DNA of 64,000 nucleotides, from NCBI GenBank assembly GCA_964401685.1, contig CAYNZH010000004.1:1-64000 (forward strand), in the 5' to 3' direction. Shown piece after piece: positions 37,184-45,882 of the stretch. The position numbers and the translations under genes were made by a program. The notes beneath the pieces were generated by a model. The model worked only from the letters and a program-made list of their open reading frames with translations. It ran no database searches and had not been told where the DNA came from. Each line of letters starts with the position of its first letter. Position 1 is the first letter of the stretch. The stretch is from DASRQK01 sp964401685. GTDB taxonomy: Bacteria > Bacteroidota > Bacteroidia > Sphingobacteriales > Sphingobacteriaceae.

Positions 37184-37191
37184 TAATTTTG
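37184..37191 (+). promoter_or_regulatory. Possible -7 box for yifB
   Basis: TAATTTTG matches TAnnTTTG and lies 25 bases before the yifB ATG; no clear -33 TTTG. Confidence 0.4.
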
Positions 37192-37215
37192 TTTCGCACA
37201 AGAATAATTTGTTGA

Positions 37216-38790
37216 ATGCTGGTGAGGGGATTTAGTGGTACGGTTCAAGGAATCGATGCGACGTTGATTAGAGTTGAGGTGAATATCAGTCGGGGTATTC
37301 GTTATTATATTGTCGGTCTGGCGGACGTTGCTGTCAAGGAGAGTCTTCAGCGAATCGAAAGCGCAATCGTCCATTCGGGCTATAAGATGCCCAGGCAGAA
37401 GTTGGTGATCAATCTTGCGCCTGCTGATCTACGCAAGGTTGGTTCCGGGTTTGAGCTCGCAATGGCTGTCGGCATTTTGTTAGCATCCCGGCAGGTGCAG
37501 TGCTCTTTTCTCGAGAACTACGTTATTATGGGGGAGTTATCGCTCGATGGGCAAATCCAGCCCGTGAGAGGAATTTTATCAATTGCATTGAAGGCTAAAG
37601 CCGACGGTTTTAAAGGCATTATAGTTTCTCGGAGTAATGGGGACGAAGCTGCCTTGGTGGAGGGTCTTGAGGTCGTTTCAGCCGATTACCTGACCGAAGT
37701 ACTTGGCTTTCTGTCCGGTCAGCACGAAAGGATATTTCCGGGTATGAAGATTAGGGCGGCGTCTGAAAAAGTAGGTCTTCAGCAGAATTTCCCGGAAGAA
37801 TATGCTCGTGATGAAAGCGACTTTCAGTTGGTAAAAGGTCAGATCCAAGTCAAGCGTGCCATGGAAATTTGCGCTTCGGGTGGGCATAATTTGCTGATGG
37901 TTGGCCCGCCGGGTGTGGGCAAAACCATGCTTGCTAAGGCCTTTGCCGATATTCTGCCTGATATGGACCTTGCTGAGGCCATGGAAACGACAAAAATCCA
38001 TTCAGTAGCGGGGACTTTGCCAGTGTCTGGTTCTATTCTCAGGAGAAGGCCGTTTCGTGCGCCGCATCACACGGTAACGCAGGGCGCACTCCTCGGCGGC
38101 GGTGGATCGCCCCAGCCCGGAGAGATTTCCCTGGCGCATAATGGGGTTCTGTTTTTGGATGAGCTTCCTGAGTTCAGGCGTTCGGTTCTGGAAGTCCTTA
38201 GGCAGCCCCTGGAATCGCGAAAGATTTTGATTTCCCGTCTGCACACGGTCATAGAATTTCCGGCGAACTTTCTATTGGTTGCTGCAATGAACCCCTGTCC
38301 ATGTGGTTATTATAACCACCCTTCGAGATCTTGTGTTTGCACACAACGCATGATTAGACGGTATTTTTCCAAGATTTCAGGGCCTCTGTTGGATAGAATA
38401 GATTTGCAGGTCGAGGTACTGCCGTTGTCAAATGAGCAACTCCTGTCTGATGGGGGCGGTGAAACATCTGCGGAGGTAAGAGCGCGGGTAAATTTGGCAA
38501 AATCCCGGCAACTGGATAGGTTCAAAAATCATGAAATTCACTACAACGCCGAGATGAGAGGCACGCACCTCAAATCCTTTGTGAATTTGCCTGTCGAGGC
38601 CCGGCGAATACTTGCGGACACAGCACAGAGACTGGGCCTGTCCGCAAGGGCTTTTGAGCGAGTTCAGAAAATTGCACGCACCATTGCTGATATGGAGCAG
38701 CAGGAGCATATCAGCGCGGAACATGTGGCTGAAGCCTTGCAGTACCGGTTCCTCGACCGTGTCGACTGGGGAGCCTGGAACTTTGATTGA
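37216..38790 (+). CDS. yifB: YifB/ComM family Mg-chelatase-like AAA+ ATPase
   Basis: A 524-residue protein: a Lon-protease-like N-terminal domain (about 1-170, VNISRGIRYYIVGLADVAVKESLQRIESA), then a Mg-chelatase AAA+ core with Walker A VGPPGVGKTMLAKAFADILPD at about 228-248 and Walker B NGVLFLDELPEF. CPCGYYNHPSRSCVCT is the family's Cys-rich loop, followed by a C-terminal helical lid. ComM is a branch-migration helicase in natural transformation; the role here is inferred from family. It ends eight bases before the convergent S9 peptidase stop. Confidence 0.94.
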   Translation: MLVRGFSGTVQGIDATLIRVEVNISRGIRYYIVGLADVAVKESLQRIESAIVHSGYKMPRQKLVINLAPADLRKVGSGFELAMAVGILLASRQVQCSFLENYVIMGELSLDGQIQPVRGILSIALKAKADGFKGIIVSRSNGDEAALVEGLEVVSADYLTEVLGFLSGQHERIFPGMKIRAASEKVGLQQNFPEEYARDESDFQLVKGQIQVKRAMEICASGGHNLLMVGPPGVGKTMLAKAFADILPDMDLAEAMETTKIHSVAGTLPVSGSILRRRPFRAPHHTVTQGALLGGGGSPQPGEISLAHNGVLFLDELPEFRRSVLEVLRQPLESRKILISRLHTVIEFPANFLLVAAMNPCPCGYYNHPSRSCVCTQRMIRRYFSKISGPLLDRIDLQVEVLPLSNEQLLSDGGGETSAEVRARVNLAKSRQLDRFKNHEIHYNAEMRGTHLKSFVNLPVEARRILADTAQRLGLSARAFERVQKIARTIADMEQQEHISAEHVAEALQYRFLDRVDWGAWNFD

Positions 38791-38798
38791 AGAGGACC

Positions 38799-41177
38799 CT
38801 AGTTGGTGAGCCGCTCTTCGAAAAGTTTCAGGATTCTCTTGTATTCGTCTGTCCAACCACTAGGTGTCGTAAATGCATGATCCTCGACGGGATATACCGC
38901 AAGTTCCCAATTGTCCTTGCCCAGCTCTATCAGTCGCTGGCTGACCCGTACGATGTCCTGGAAATGTACGTTTACGTCGAGCATTCCATGGCACATTAAC
39001 AAATGGCCCTGGAGTCCTTCAGCAAAGTAAATCGGTGAGGACCGGCGGTACGCGATAGGATCGTCGAAGGGTTGATTCAGGATATTGGAGGTATACCCGT
39101 GATTGTAATGAGCCCAATCCGTGACGGAACGGAGTGCTGCTCCGGCCGCGAAAACGTCGGGCTCATTGAACAAAGCCATAAGCGTTATAAATCCACCATA
39201 AGAACCCCCGTAGATTCCGATGTTTTTGGCATTAACCCCATACTTTTCAATCAGAAGTTTTGCGCCGTCGACCTGGTCGGATAAGTCCTTGCCGCCCATG
39301 TGTCTGTAAATTCCTGTACGGTGATCCCGACCATAGCCCGAGCTCGCTGTGAAGTCTATATCCAGTACCGTATAACCTAAATCGACCAGCAAATTGTGAA
39401 ACATATATTCCCGGAAATATTGACTCCACCAAAAGTGCACATTCTGCAAATAGCCAGCGCCGTGGACAAAAATTACCGCAGGCCGTGATTCCTTGGGATT
39501 CTCCGGCTGATACAGACGCGCATAGACATCATCACCATGACGGTTCTTAAAAGATATGACCTCAGGTTCACGCCATGCGTAGGCATCAAATTCTTCAGTG
39601 GTCGAGTAAGTCACCTGCGTGAGCTCAGCTCCAGGCCTGTTTTCCTGAATATAAAGTTCCCAGGGCTTGTTTGAATAAGAATACCGAATAGCCAACCACT
39701 TCTCGTCAGGGGACATGGTTACTTCGTTCCCACCTTTTTGGTTCGTGATTTGCAAGAGTGGACCTCCGGTCACGGGAAGCCTGTAAAAGTGGGTAATCCC
39801 CGGGTGATCCTTGTTTGCCGTGATATAAAAATGCTTTTTATCCGCTGATAACTCGAGAGACCGCACTTCCCAATTGCCATCAGTGAGCTGCTTTTTTTCT
39901 CCAGAATGAATGTTGGCAGTATACAAATGGGAGTATCCTGTGGCTTCACTCTGGAAATAAATGTGCTCTTCATCTATCCAGCCGACGTTGCCGCCGCGAA
40001 AACCACTGATTCCCGGGCCACCTATCCATGCTTCGTCCCTTTGTCTATCTATCAGAGAAAGGCTCGCATCCTCCGCATTTAATTTCAGTAGCCAGCGATC
40101 CTTATTGTCGGCTGCGGTCGCGACAAGGAAGGCCGCAGATCCGGTTTCATTCCATATTGGGCTTCCCAACGTCACATTTCTGTCCTCATTTTTGGCTAGT
40201 AACGCTTCTTTTTTCTCTGGATAATCATTCCAAAAGTCTGGCAAATCCTTGATCCCGGGGATGGTTGACTGGTCAATTTCGAGCACAGTGTCCCTCTCGC
40301 GGTCGTAAATAAAGGATTTAGAGGTGGAGAGCGTATTTCCCACTTTTGTCCGTGTGGAAATGTTTTCCGTGTATCCAGATTCAGTTACATAATTTGGGAC
40401 GACTGTCCCCTTGTTGCCGCTTGCCGGGGAAGTGATTCTGTAACTCACAAATCGCAGGTCTGGGCTGATTTCAACCGAGTTTAAAATTCCATCCTTCACC
40501 TGAATCGCGGGAATCGCAGGTTCTCCACGGCTTGCTTCGCGCTGCGCCTGCCGGATAGAGTCTTGCCTCTTACCTTCTTTCAAGACGTCAAACAACTCCA
40601 TTTGATCCTCCTGAAGCCATTTATCCTGGGTCGAAAGGCGTGACTCCCTTTCGGCTGAGCGGCCGGAGCCACCTTCTCCCCGTTGAAAATTAGTAAGCTG
40701 TATCAATTCCTGTTTTTCCAGAGAAAGCGTGAAAAAATTATCACCCTGCTGAAACACAATGCTCTTTTCCCCCGGGCCAAAGCGGACATTTATTTCGTTT
40801 GCAGAAGTCTGAGTCAACTGCGTTGTTCTTCCTGACCGTACATCCTGAATGAAAATATCTCCATTCTTTGTAAATACCATCCGTCTTTTTGCCTTATCAT
40901 ACACACCCGACCTTAAAATCTCTCGTTGCTCTTCAGTGCCCACCTTTTGGGGGGTCAGGTTTTTTGGGGATATTTTGAAAAGCGAAGACGTGGCTTCCGC
41001 TTCTGGATTCCAGTTGAAATAAACCTGAGAACTGTTCGCATTCCAAAAAATGCCATCCGGCGAGGTACCCATCCATTTGGGATCGCGCATGATTTTTTCT
41101 ACCGAGAGTACGCTTGTCTGGCTAAATGCCACACTGGTAAAGGCACTTAGAAATAAAAAAAGTACAATTCTGCCCAT
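38799..41177 (-). CDS. S9 family peptidase (prolyl-oligopeptidase / DPP-like), secreted
   Basis: A 792-residue protein from ATG 41177 (MGRIVLFLFLSAFTSVAFSQ), which gives a clean signal peptide; a longer reading to 41423 adds residues that cross nhaA. A beta-propeller spans about 30-520. The alpha/beta hydrolase domain has VIFVHGAGYLQNV, the nucleophile in YGGSYGGFITLMALF (near 650), Asp in MCHGMLDVNVHFQD and His in VEDHAFTTPSGW. It probably acts in the periplasm or at the cell surface on short proline-containing peptides. Confidence 0.9.
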   Translation of the reverse strand: MGRIVLFLFLSAFTSVAFSQTSVLSVEKIMRDPKWMGTSPDGIFWNANSSQVYFNWNPEAEATSSLFKISPKNLTPQKVGTEEQREILRSGVYDKAKRRMVFTKNGDIFIQDVRSGRTTQLTQTSANEINVRFGPGEKSIVFQQGDNFFTLSLEKQELIQLTNFQRGEGGSGRSAERESRLSTQDKWLQEDQMELFDVLKEGKRQDSIRQAQREASRGEPAIPAIQVKDGILNSVEISPDLRFVSYRITSPASGNKGTVVPNYVTESGYTENISTRTKVGNTLSTSKSFIYDRERDTVLEIDQSTIPGIKDLPDFWNDYPEKKEALLAKNEDRNVTLGSPIWNETGSAAFLVATAADNKDRWLLKLNAEDASLSLIDRQRDEAWIGGPGISGFRGGNVGWIDEEHIYFQSEATGYSHLYTANIHSGEKKQLTDGNWEVRSLELSADKKHFYITANKDHPGITHFYRLPVTGGPLLQITNQKGGNEVTMSPDEKWLAIRYSYSNKPWELYIQENRPGAELTQVTYSTTEEFDAYAWREPEVISFKNRHGDDVYARLYQPENPKESRPAVIFVHGAGYLQNVHFWWSQYFREYMFHNLLVDLGYTVLDIDFTASSGYGRDHRTGIYRHMGGKDLSDQVDGAKLLIEKYGVNAKNIGIYGGSYGGFITLMALFNEPDVFAAGAALRSVTDWAHYNHGYTSNILNQPFDDPIAYRRSSPIYFAEGLQGHLLMCHGMLDVNVHFQDIVRVSQRLIELGKDNWELAVYPVEDHAFTTPSGWTDEYKRILKLFEERLTN

Positions 41178-41273
41178 TTTTATATTACGTTTAAAATTTG
41201 TTTTGACAATTAGGATTCGACTAAAATAGTCATTCTCCTTGCAAATTCGCACAGTAATTGTGAATAATTTAAT

Positions 41274-41281
41274 TAGTTTTG
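41274..41281 (+). promoter_or_regulatory. TAnnTTTG box just before nhaA
   Basis: TAGTTTTG ends five bases before the nhaA ATG at 41287. If it is used, transcription would start at or near the start codon. No -33 element at normal spacing is clear. Confidence 0.3.
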
Positions 41282-41286
41282 CCGTC

Positions 41287-42623
41287 ATGCAATTGCTTAG
41301 CTCTGTAAAACGGTTTTTGAATTCCAGTATAGGTCCGGGTTTGATCCTTATTGGATGCGTTGTTATCTCCCTTTTGATTGCGAATAGCCCCTTGGGGCCA
41401 AGTTTTGAGACTTTGCTGGCCACTGAACTAGGCTATCAGTCGGATTGGCTGGAACTGCGCTATCCGCTATTGTTGTGGGTGAACGATGGGCTGATGGCGA
41501 TTTTTTTCCTGCTTGTAGGCATGGAAATAAAGAGGGAACTAGTCGAAGGCCACCTTTCTTCACCCAAAAAAGCTGCGCTTCCCGTGTTGGCGGCCATCGG
41601 TGGAGTGGTTGTACCTGCGTTGATCTATGTTTCTCTGAATAGTGGCACTGAGTCATCGCAGGGGTGGGCTATTCCGATGGCTACAGATATTGCGTTTGCG
41701 CTCGCCATCGTAACCATGCTCGGCAAGAAAGTGCCTATTTCTCTGAAGATTTTTTTAGCCGCACTCGCTATAGTAGACGATTTGATGGCCATCCTGGTCA
41801 TTGCCCTCTTTTACGCCGGTGATCTGCATTTTACTTACTTGTGGTACGCTGCCGCGCTTTTCGCGCTAATGCTGATTTTTAACAAGCTTGGGTTGAAAAG
41901 CCTTGCGTTTTACCTGATTCCTGGGTTGTTTATCTGGTATTTCATTCATCATTCGGGNNNNNNNNNNNNNNNNNNNNNNNNNNNNNNNNNNNNNNNNNNN
42001 NNNNNNNNNNNNNNNNNNNNNNNNNNNNNNNNNNNNNNNNNNNNNNNNNNNNNNNNNTTGCGTTTTACCTGATTCCTGGGTTGTTTATCTGGTATTTCAT
42101 TCATCATTCGGGAATTCATGCAACTATTGCAGGAGTGTTGGTCGCCTTCACTTTGCCCGTCTCAGCGGCCAAACCTGGGGGGATATCTCCCTTAGTGAAA
42201 CTCGAGCATGCGCTGGCTCAGCCGGTCAGTTTGCTTATCATGCCTGTTTTTGCCTTGGTAAACACCAACATTGCCTTCGAGTCTGCGATGTTGGAGGGGC
42301 TTTTTTCTCCTTTGGGATTAGGCATCATTTTGGGTCTATTTGTTGGGAAGCCCTTGGGGATCTTTGCGATTACCTGGATTTCAGTCAGATTAGGGCTATG
42401 CGCGATGCCTGAAAACGCGCGAATGGCTCACGTTCTGGGTGTCGGGATGCTCGCGGGAATCGGTTTTACGATGTCGATATTTATCGCTGTGCTTTCATTC
42501 ATGGGGCAGGAACAGCTGCTGGCTACTGCCAAGTTTGCCGTTCTTCTCGCTTCTGTTTTCTCGGCCACTTGTGGGGCGTTGTTTTTGACTTATTTGGACC
42601 GTAAGGCTGCCGCATCTGCATAG
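41287..42623 (+). CDS. nhaA: NhaA Na+/H+ antiporter, interrupted only by an assembly gap
   Basis: The start is ATG 41287 (MQLLSSVKRFLNSSIGPG). MATDIAFALAIV and ALAIVDDLMAILVIALFY carry the conserved transport aspartates, including the DD pair. The reading is broken by 100 N at 41958-42057, but 41903-41957 and 42058-42112 are the same 55 bases. Removing the Ns and one copy joins 671 and 511 bases into 1182, exactly 394 codons, encoding 393 residues, the normal NhaA length. The gene is therefore probably intact. It exchanges protons for Na+ at the inner membrane. Its last 34 bases overlap the convergent DUF4197 gene. Confidence 0.93.
41903..41957 (+). repeat. 55-bp assembly duplicate, left copy
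   Basis: Identical to 42058-42112 and ends exactly at the first N. Codes the same NhaA segment (LAFYLIPGLFIWYFIHHSG), so it is one genomic sequence present twice in the scaffold. Confidence 0.93.
41958..42057. other. 100-N scaffold gap (spurious)
   Basis: Exactly 100 N between two contig ends that overlap by 55 bases. No sequence is likely to be missing. Confidence 0.9.
42058..42112 (+). repeat. 55-bp assembly duplicate, right copy
   Basis: Starts at the first base after the Ns and matches 41903-41957 base for base. Confidence 0.93.
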
Positions 42624-43330
42624 GCAAACACTTTTTTTAGGAGTGGCGTGCTTCGGCTGGCTAAATTGTTTCGGATTTGCCTTTCTTCTTGGGCCACTTG
42701 ATAGAAAAGTCCCTCAATTGCTTTTTGGGTGACAAACATTTGGAGATCCGGTTCGATTTTTTCGCCTCCTAAGGGCAATTTATTGTAACCGCTGATCACC
42801 GTATTCCAGTAGCGGGCAACCTGATGCTCGTTGATTGCGGACTGCACAATAGGGCTGAATTTTTCGGTTAGAGCGGCGGCCGTAGTGCGCATAAAAAATT
42901 GGGTCGCGGCATCGTCCTGTCCGCTGAGTAGAATGTCGAACGCATCTTGGATTGTTAGCTGGGATAGTGCTGAAACGAATACTGGCGCGGCTTCTTTGAC
43001 GGCCGTCTCAGCAGCACGATTGAGTTGCACAATCAGGTCGTCGACTACGGAGCCTAGACCTATGGACCGGAGTGTTTGCTCTATCTTTACGGCTTCGACC
43101 GGCATCAGGATTTTCACCGCTTCATTTCCCAGAAAGCCATCCCGCAGAGACAGCGTCTCTATGCTATTGTCTAACCCCTGACCCAATGCCTGTTTTATGC
43201 CCAGTGCGGCTTCCGTCCGGCTCACCGTCGATGATGAAGTGCCTCCTTGGGGCAAAGTTGCTAGCATATCACAGCCACTAAGCAAAAACCCCAAACACAA
43301 GCAAGCCACTGTTTTGATTGTACTACCCAT
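42590..43330 (-). CDS. DUF4197 lipoprotein
   Basis: A 246-residue protein with a lipoprotein signal ending LLSGC (Cys20). The body is helical: GIKQALGQGLDNSIETLSLRDGFLGNEAVKILMP, then AVKEAAPVFVSALSQLTIQDAFDILLSGQDDAATQFFMRTT and IEGLFYQVAQEERQIRNN. This matches DUF4197, an envelope family without known function. It starts 13 bases after the phosphodiester glycosidase stop on the same strand and overlaps nhaA tail to tail by 34 bases. Confidence 0.88.
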   Translation of the reverse strand: MGSTIKTVACLCLGFLLSGCDMLATLPQGGTSSSTVSRTEAALGIKQALGQGLDNSIETLSLRDGFLGNEAVKILMPVEAVKIEQTLRSIGLGSVVDDLIVQLNRAAETAVKEAAPVFVSALSQLTIQDAFDILLSGQDDAATQFFMRTTAAALTEKFSPIVQSAINEHQVARYWNTVISGYNKLPLGGEKIEPDLQMFVTQKAIEGLFYQVAQEERQIRNNLASRSTPLLKKVFAYADAAALRSK

Positions 43331-43343
43331 TTTTATTGTTTTT

Positions 43344-44225
43344 TTAAAAGACTAAAATTGCATTCGCGACCTTCCTTTCCCCCTTATGATCAAAGAGTTT
43401 GTTGTCGCTTGGGTAATTAACAATTCCATCCGCCTCTTGGTTTTGAATAAAAAGAGCCGTGGAGCCACCACCGTCCAGATTGATCGCCTCAATTGCCCCC
43501 AATGCTTCTAAAAGCAGGGTTACTTCATGCATATTCATGCCCTGTGCCTGAGCATTCCGACCGTCTATAGCCATTAGAATTATTTTATTTCCCGGAAGAA
43601 TTGCAACCACTGATCTAGGGTGCCGGTTATTGTTAAATGCATTGTCCTCCGGGGGCGAAGGCTTTCCATTTTGCAAAAGTACCGGTCCGCTCACCAGCAG
43701 GTTGTCGTAGTTGAGTGCCACATCCCAGTCCACCACGGTATTGTCACCGGCGATAATCTTTGCGCGCTTTCCTTTTTTCGTCAACACAAGGGCACCATTA
43801 GCGCGTTCATTCCTTGCTCCCGAGGCTAGAAAAAGCTCGGTTTGATTGAGTTCCTCGCCATCAATAACAATTCTGGTTACCGAGCCGCCAGTCTTTGTAT
43901 TGAAAAATGAGGCGTTGATCGCTGCGAGTGCATTGTTTTCTTTGGCAAAGCCACTAGTGGCTTTAAATCCTTCTGCTACACCGGCTAAACCCAAGCGACG
44001 CTTGCGGTTTTTCAGGTCAATTTCCAAATAATTGATCTCCTGCACGGAGGAAAATAAGGTGTCAAAGTGCCCCTGTTTCCAGACCAGACCCGGCGCAATT
44101 TCTGTTTCATTCCATTTAAAGTTCTTAATTCGCTCAGACTCCGAACTGTTTTGTGCTAAACTGCTGCTTACCAGCCCAAATGTCAAAAATAATAGCAGTA
44201 AGCCGAAGGATGCGTTGTGTTTCAT
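43344..44225 (-). CDS. Phosphodiester glycosidase family (NAGPA-domain) secreted protein
   Basis: A 293-residue protein with a signal peptide (about 1-24). FKATSGFAKENNALAAINASFFNTKTGGSVTRIVIDGE, HPRSVVAILPGNKIILMAIDGRNAQAQGMNMHEVTLLLEALGAIEAINLDGGGSTALF matches the NAGPA domain. The NLDGGGS motif is the family hallmark. In animals the domain uncovers GlcNAc-phosphate diesters; bacterial members act on phosphodiester-linked sugars, including wall-associated ones. The specific substrate here is unknown. It is first of two genes with DUF4197. Confidence 0.88.
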   Translation of the reverse strand: MKHNASFGLLLLFLTFGLVSSSLAQNSSESERIKNFKWNETEIAPGLVWKQGHFDTLFSSVQEINYLEIDLKNRKRRLGLAGVAEGFKATSGFAKENNALAAINASFFNTKTGGSVTRIVIDGEELNQTELFLASGARNERANGALVLTKKGKRAKIIAGDNTVVDWDVALNYDNLLVSGPVLLQNGKPSPPEDNAFNNNRHPRSVVAILPGNKIILMAIDGRNAQAQGMNMHEVTLLLEALGAIEAINLDGGGSTALFIQNQEADGIVNYPSDNKLFDHKGERKVANAILVF

Positions 44226-44243
44226 AAAAATTTATTATTTTTG
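44215..44243 (+). promoter_or_regulatory. Promoter of the TM2 gene
   Basis: TTG at 44215-44217, 18 bases, then TATTTTTG at 44236-44243, 33 bases before the ATG at 44277: a good Bacteroidota -33/-7 match. Confidence 0.5.
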
Positions 44244-44276
44244 ATTTCACGAAACTAACAATTAATAACGCTGATT

Positions 44277-44639
44277 ATGCAACACAGGAATATTTTTTTA
44301 GGAATTTCTGGGCTTTCTACTGAAGAACTCAGCTATCTGGACTACGTAAGCCAGACATTTTCCGAAGAACAGGCCAAGAAACTTGCGCTGATTTACAGTG
44401 GCAAAAGAAAGAGCCCCCGGGATATTATGCTCTTTACGTTGGTCGGATTTTTTGGTTTTGCGGGACTCCAACGCTTCGTGCTCAATCACATTGCGATGGG
44501 TGTGCTTTTTTTCATTACCATCGGCTTTTTTTGGATAGGCACTATCATTGACCTTATCAATCACCGGAAACTGACCAACACGTATAACGAAGCCCGCGCG
44601 CGAGAATCCGCACGCATGGTTTTGGGCAATTATTATTGA
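44277..44639 (+). CDS. TM2-domain membrane protein
   Basis: A 120-residue protein. After a soluble N-terminal part with LSYLDYVSQTFSEEQAKKLALIYSGKRKSPRD, two membrane helices form a TM2 domain (LFTLVGFFGFAGLQRFVLNHIAMGVLFFITIGFFWIGTIIDLI). TM2 proteins are small inner-membrane proteins of no settled function. It overlaps the convergent rRNA methyltransferase gene by seven bases. Confidence 0.87.
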   Translation: MQHRNIFLGISGLSTEELSYLDYVSQTFSEEQAKKLALIYSGKRKSPRDIMLFTLVGFFGFAGLQRFVLNHIAMGVLFFITIGFFWIGTIIDLINHRKLTNTYNEARARESARMVLGNYY

Positions 44640-45811
44640 GAAACTTCGGGCGCTTCTCTCGTTCCCTTATATAGTTCATATTCCAGGAGACGGCAATCCA
44701 ATCTCCCGTTATAGAATTCTATTCTCCTCGAGGCCCTGAGACCGATTTTTTTTGCTAGATCCGGATTTCCAGTAAAGACATAGCCGCGGTATCCAGGGCA
44801 GTCCTTTTTCATGAAATCGCCGATCTCAGCATAGGTCTGCTCCAGTTTTGTATGTACGCCAAGTCTTTCGCCATATTCCGGATTAAACACAATTACGCCG
44901 TTTTCATCGGAGGGCGCCGTGATCTGGCGGAAATCTGCGACTTCAAATTCGATCAGCTGGTCAACGCCCGCGGTTTTGGCGTTCGCCATTGCAATGTTGA
45001 CTGCCTCTTTTGAAATATCCGAAGCTAAAATGCGTACGCCGGGTTTCTTGATGATCTGATCTTTGAGGCGTCTTCTTTCGGTAAAAAACACTTGCTCGTC
45101 ATAGCCCAGAATATGCATGAAGCCATAATTCATCCTGAAAAGTCCCGGTTTGCGCTGCGTGGCAATCAGGGCAGCTTCGATGGCCAAAGTCCCCGATCCG
45201 CACATAGGATTTACGAAGGCAGCTTTAGTGTCCCATTTTGTCGCATACACGACGGCAGCAGCGAGGGCCTCTAACATGGGAGCCTTTCCGGGAAGCTTTC
45301 TATAACTGTGTTTCGCAAGGGTTTCACCCGAACTGTCTATGAAAATTTCCGCTTGTTCCTCATGCCAATGTAGGTGAATCACAGTTTTATTCAATTCCGG
45401 GCCACTATTTGGTCTCAAACCCTTCTGCGCCTTGATACGATCCGCAATAGCGTCCTTCACTTTGAGGTTCGCAAAGAGCGGCGTTGTGATGGAAGGATTG
45501 TTGACATGTGAAGTGACGCTGACGTAGCCATCAAAGGCAATGAGTTTTTCCCACTCAATCGTGACCAATTCCTGATATAGATCGTCTGGACTGTTTGCGG
45601 CAAAACTTTTTAAAGAGTACAGGATTTGGCTTGCACAATGAAGATTTAGATTCAAGCGAATGCAATCGTTTAGGGTACCTTGCATGATTAAACCCGTCTG
45701 AAAACGGCTATCCACTTCAAATCCCTGATTTACAACTTCGTCCTCTAGATAGGGCGATAGCCTTTTATTGCAAGTCAAAACGAGCTTGCTCTTAGTGTTG
45801 AAAACTTCCAT
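44633..45811 (-). CDS. THUMP-domain 23S rRNA methyltransferase-like protein (RlmL N-terminal type)
   Basis: A 392-residue protein with an N-terminal ferredoxin-like and THUMP RNA-binding part (about 1-165) and a class I methyltransferase domain. NPMCGSGTLAIEAALIATQRKPG is the SAM loop, LASDISKEAVNIAMANAKTAGVDQ the ribose-binding part, and FNPEYGERLG the catalytic NPPY-like motif, here NPEY. This matches the RlmL half of E. coli RlmKL, which makes m2G2445 in 23S rRNA; the RlmK half is absent. It diverges from DUF3127. Confidence 0.9.
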   Translation of the reverse strand: MEVFNTKSKLVLTCNKRLSPYLEDEVVNQGFEVDSRFQTGLIMQGTLNDCIRLNLNLHCASQILYSLKSFAANSPDDLYQELVTIEWEKLIAFDGYVSVTSHVNNPSITTPLFANLKVKDAIADRIKAQKGLRPNSGPELNKTVIHLHWHEEQAEIFIDSSGETLAKHSYRKLPGKAPMLEALAAAVVYATKWDTKAAFVNPMCGSGTLAIEAALIATQRKPGLFRMNYGFMHILGYDEQVFFTERRRLKDQIIKKPGVRILASDISKEAVNIAMANAKTAGVDQLIEFEVADFRQITAPSDENGVIVFNPEYGERLGVHTKLEQTYAEIGDFMKKDCPGYRGYVFTGNPDLAKKIGLRASRRIEFYNGRLDCRLLEYELYKGTREAPEVSQ

Positions 45812-45822
45812 ATATATTTTAG

Positions 45823-45861
45823 CAAAGTTACTTATATTATAAGTATAAATGTGTAACTTTA
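45823..45861. promoter_or_regulatory. Divergent promoter region with nested palindromes
   Basis: A minus-strand TAACTTTG box (45830-45823) serves the methyltransferase gene and a plus-strand TAACTTTA (45854-45861) serves DUF3127. AAAGTTAC and GTAACTTT form an inverted repeat whose arms include these boxes, and ACTTATA-T-TATAAGT (45830-45844) is a perfect central palindrome. The symmetric layout could be a shared operator. Confidence 0.45.
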
Positions 45862-45882
45862 CGATTTAATAAACAATTTGAG

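Noticed and set aside
42081..42623. A separate 180-residue transporter gene after the N gap
   Set aside because: It is the C-terminal part of nhaA. The duplicated 55 bases and the exact 394-codon fusion show one gene.
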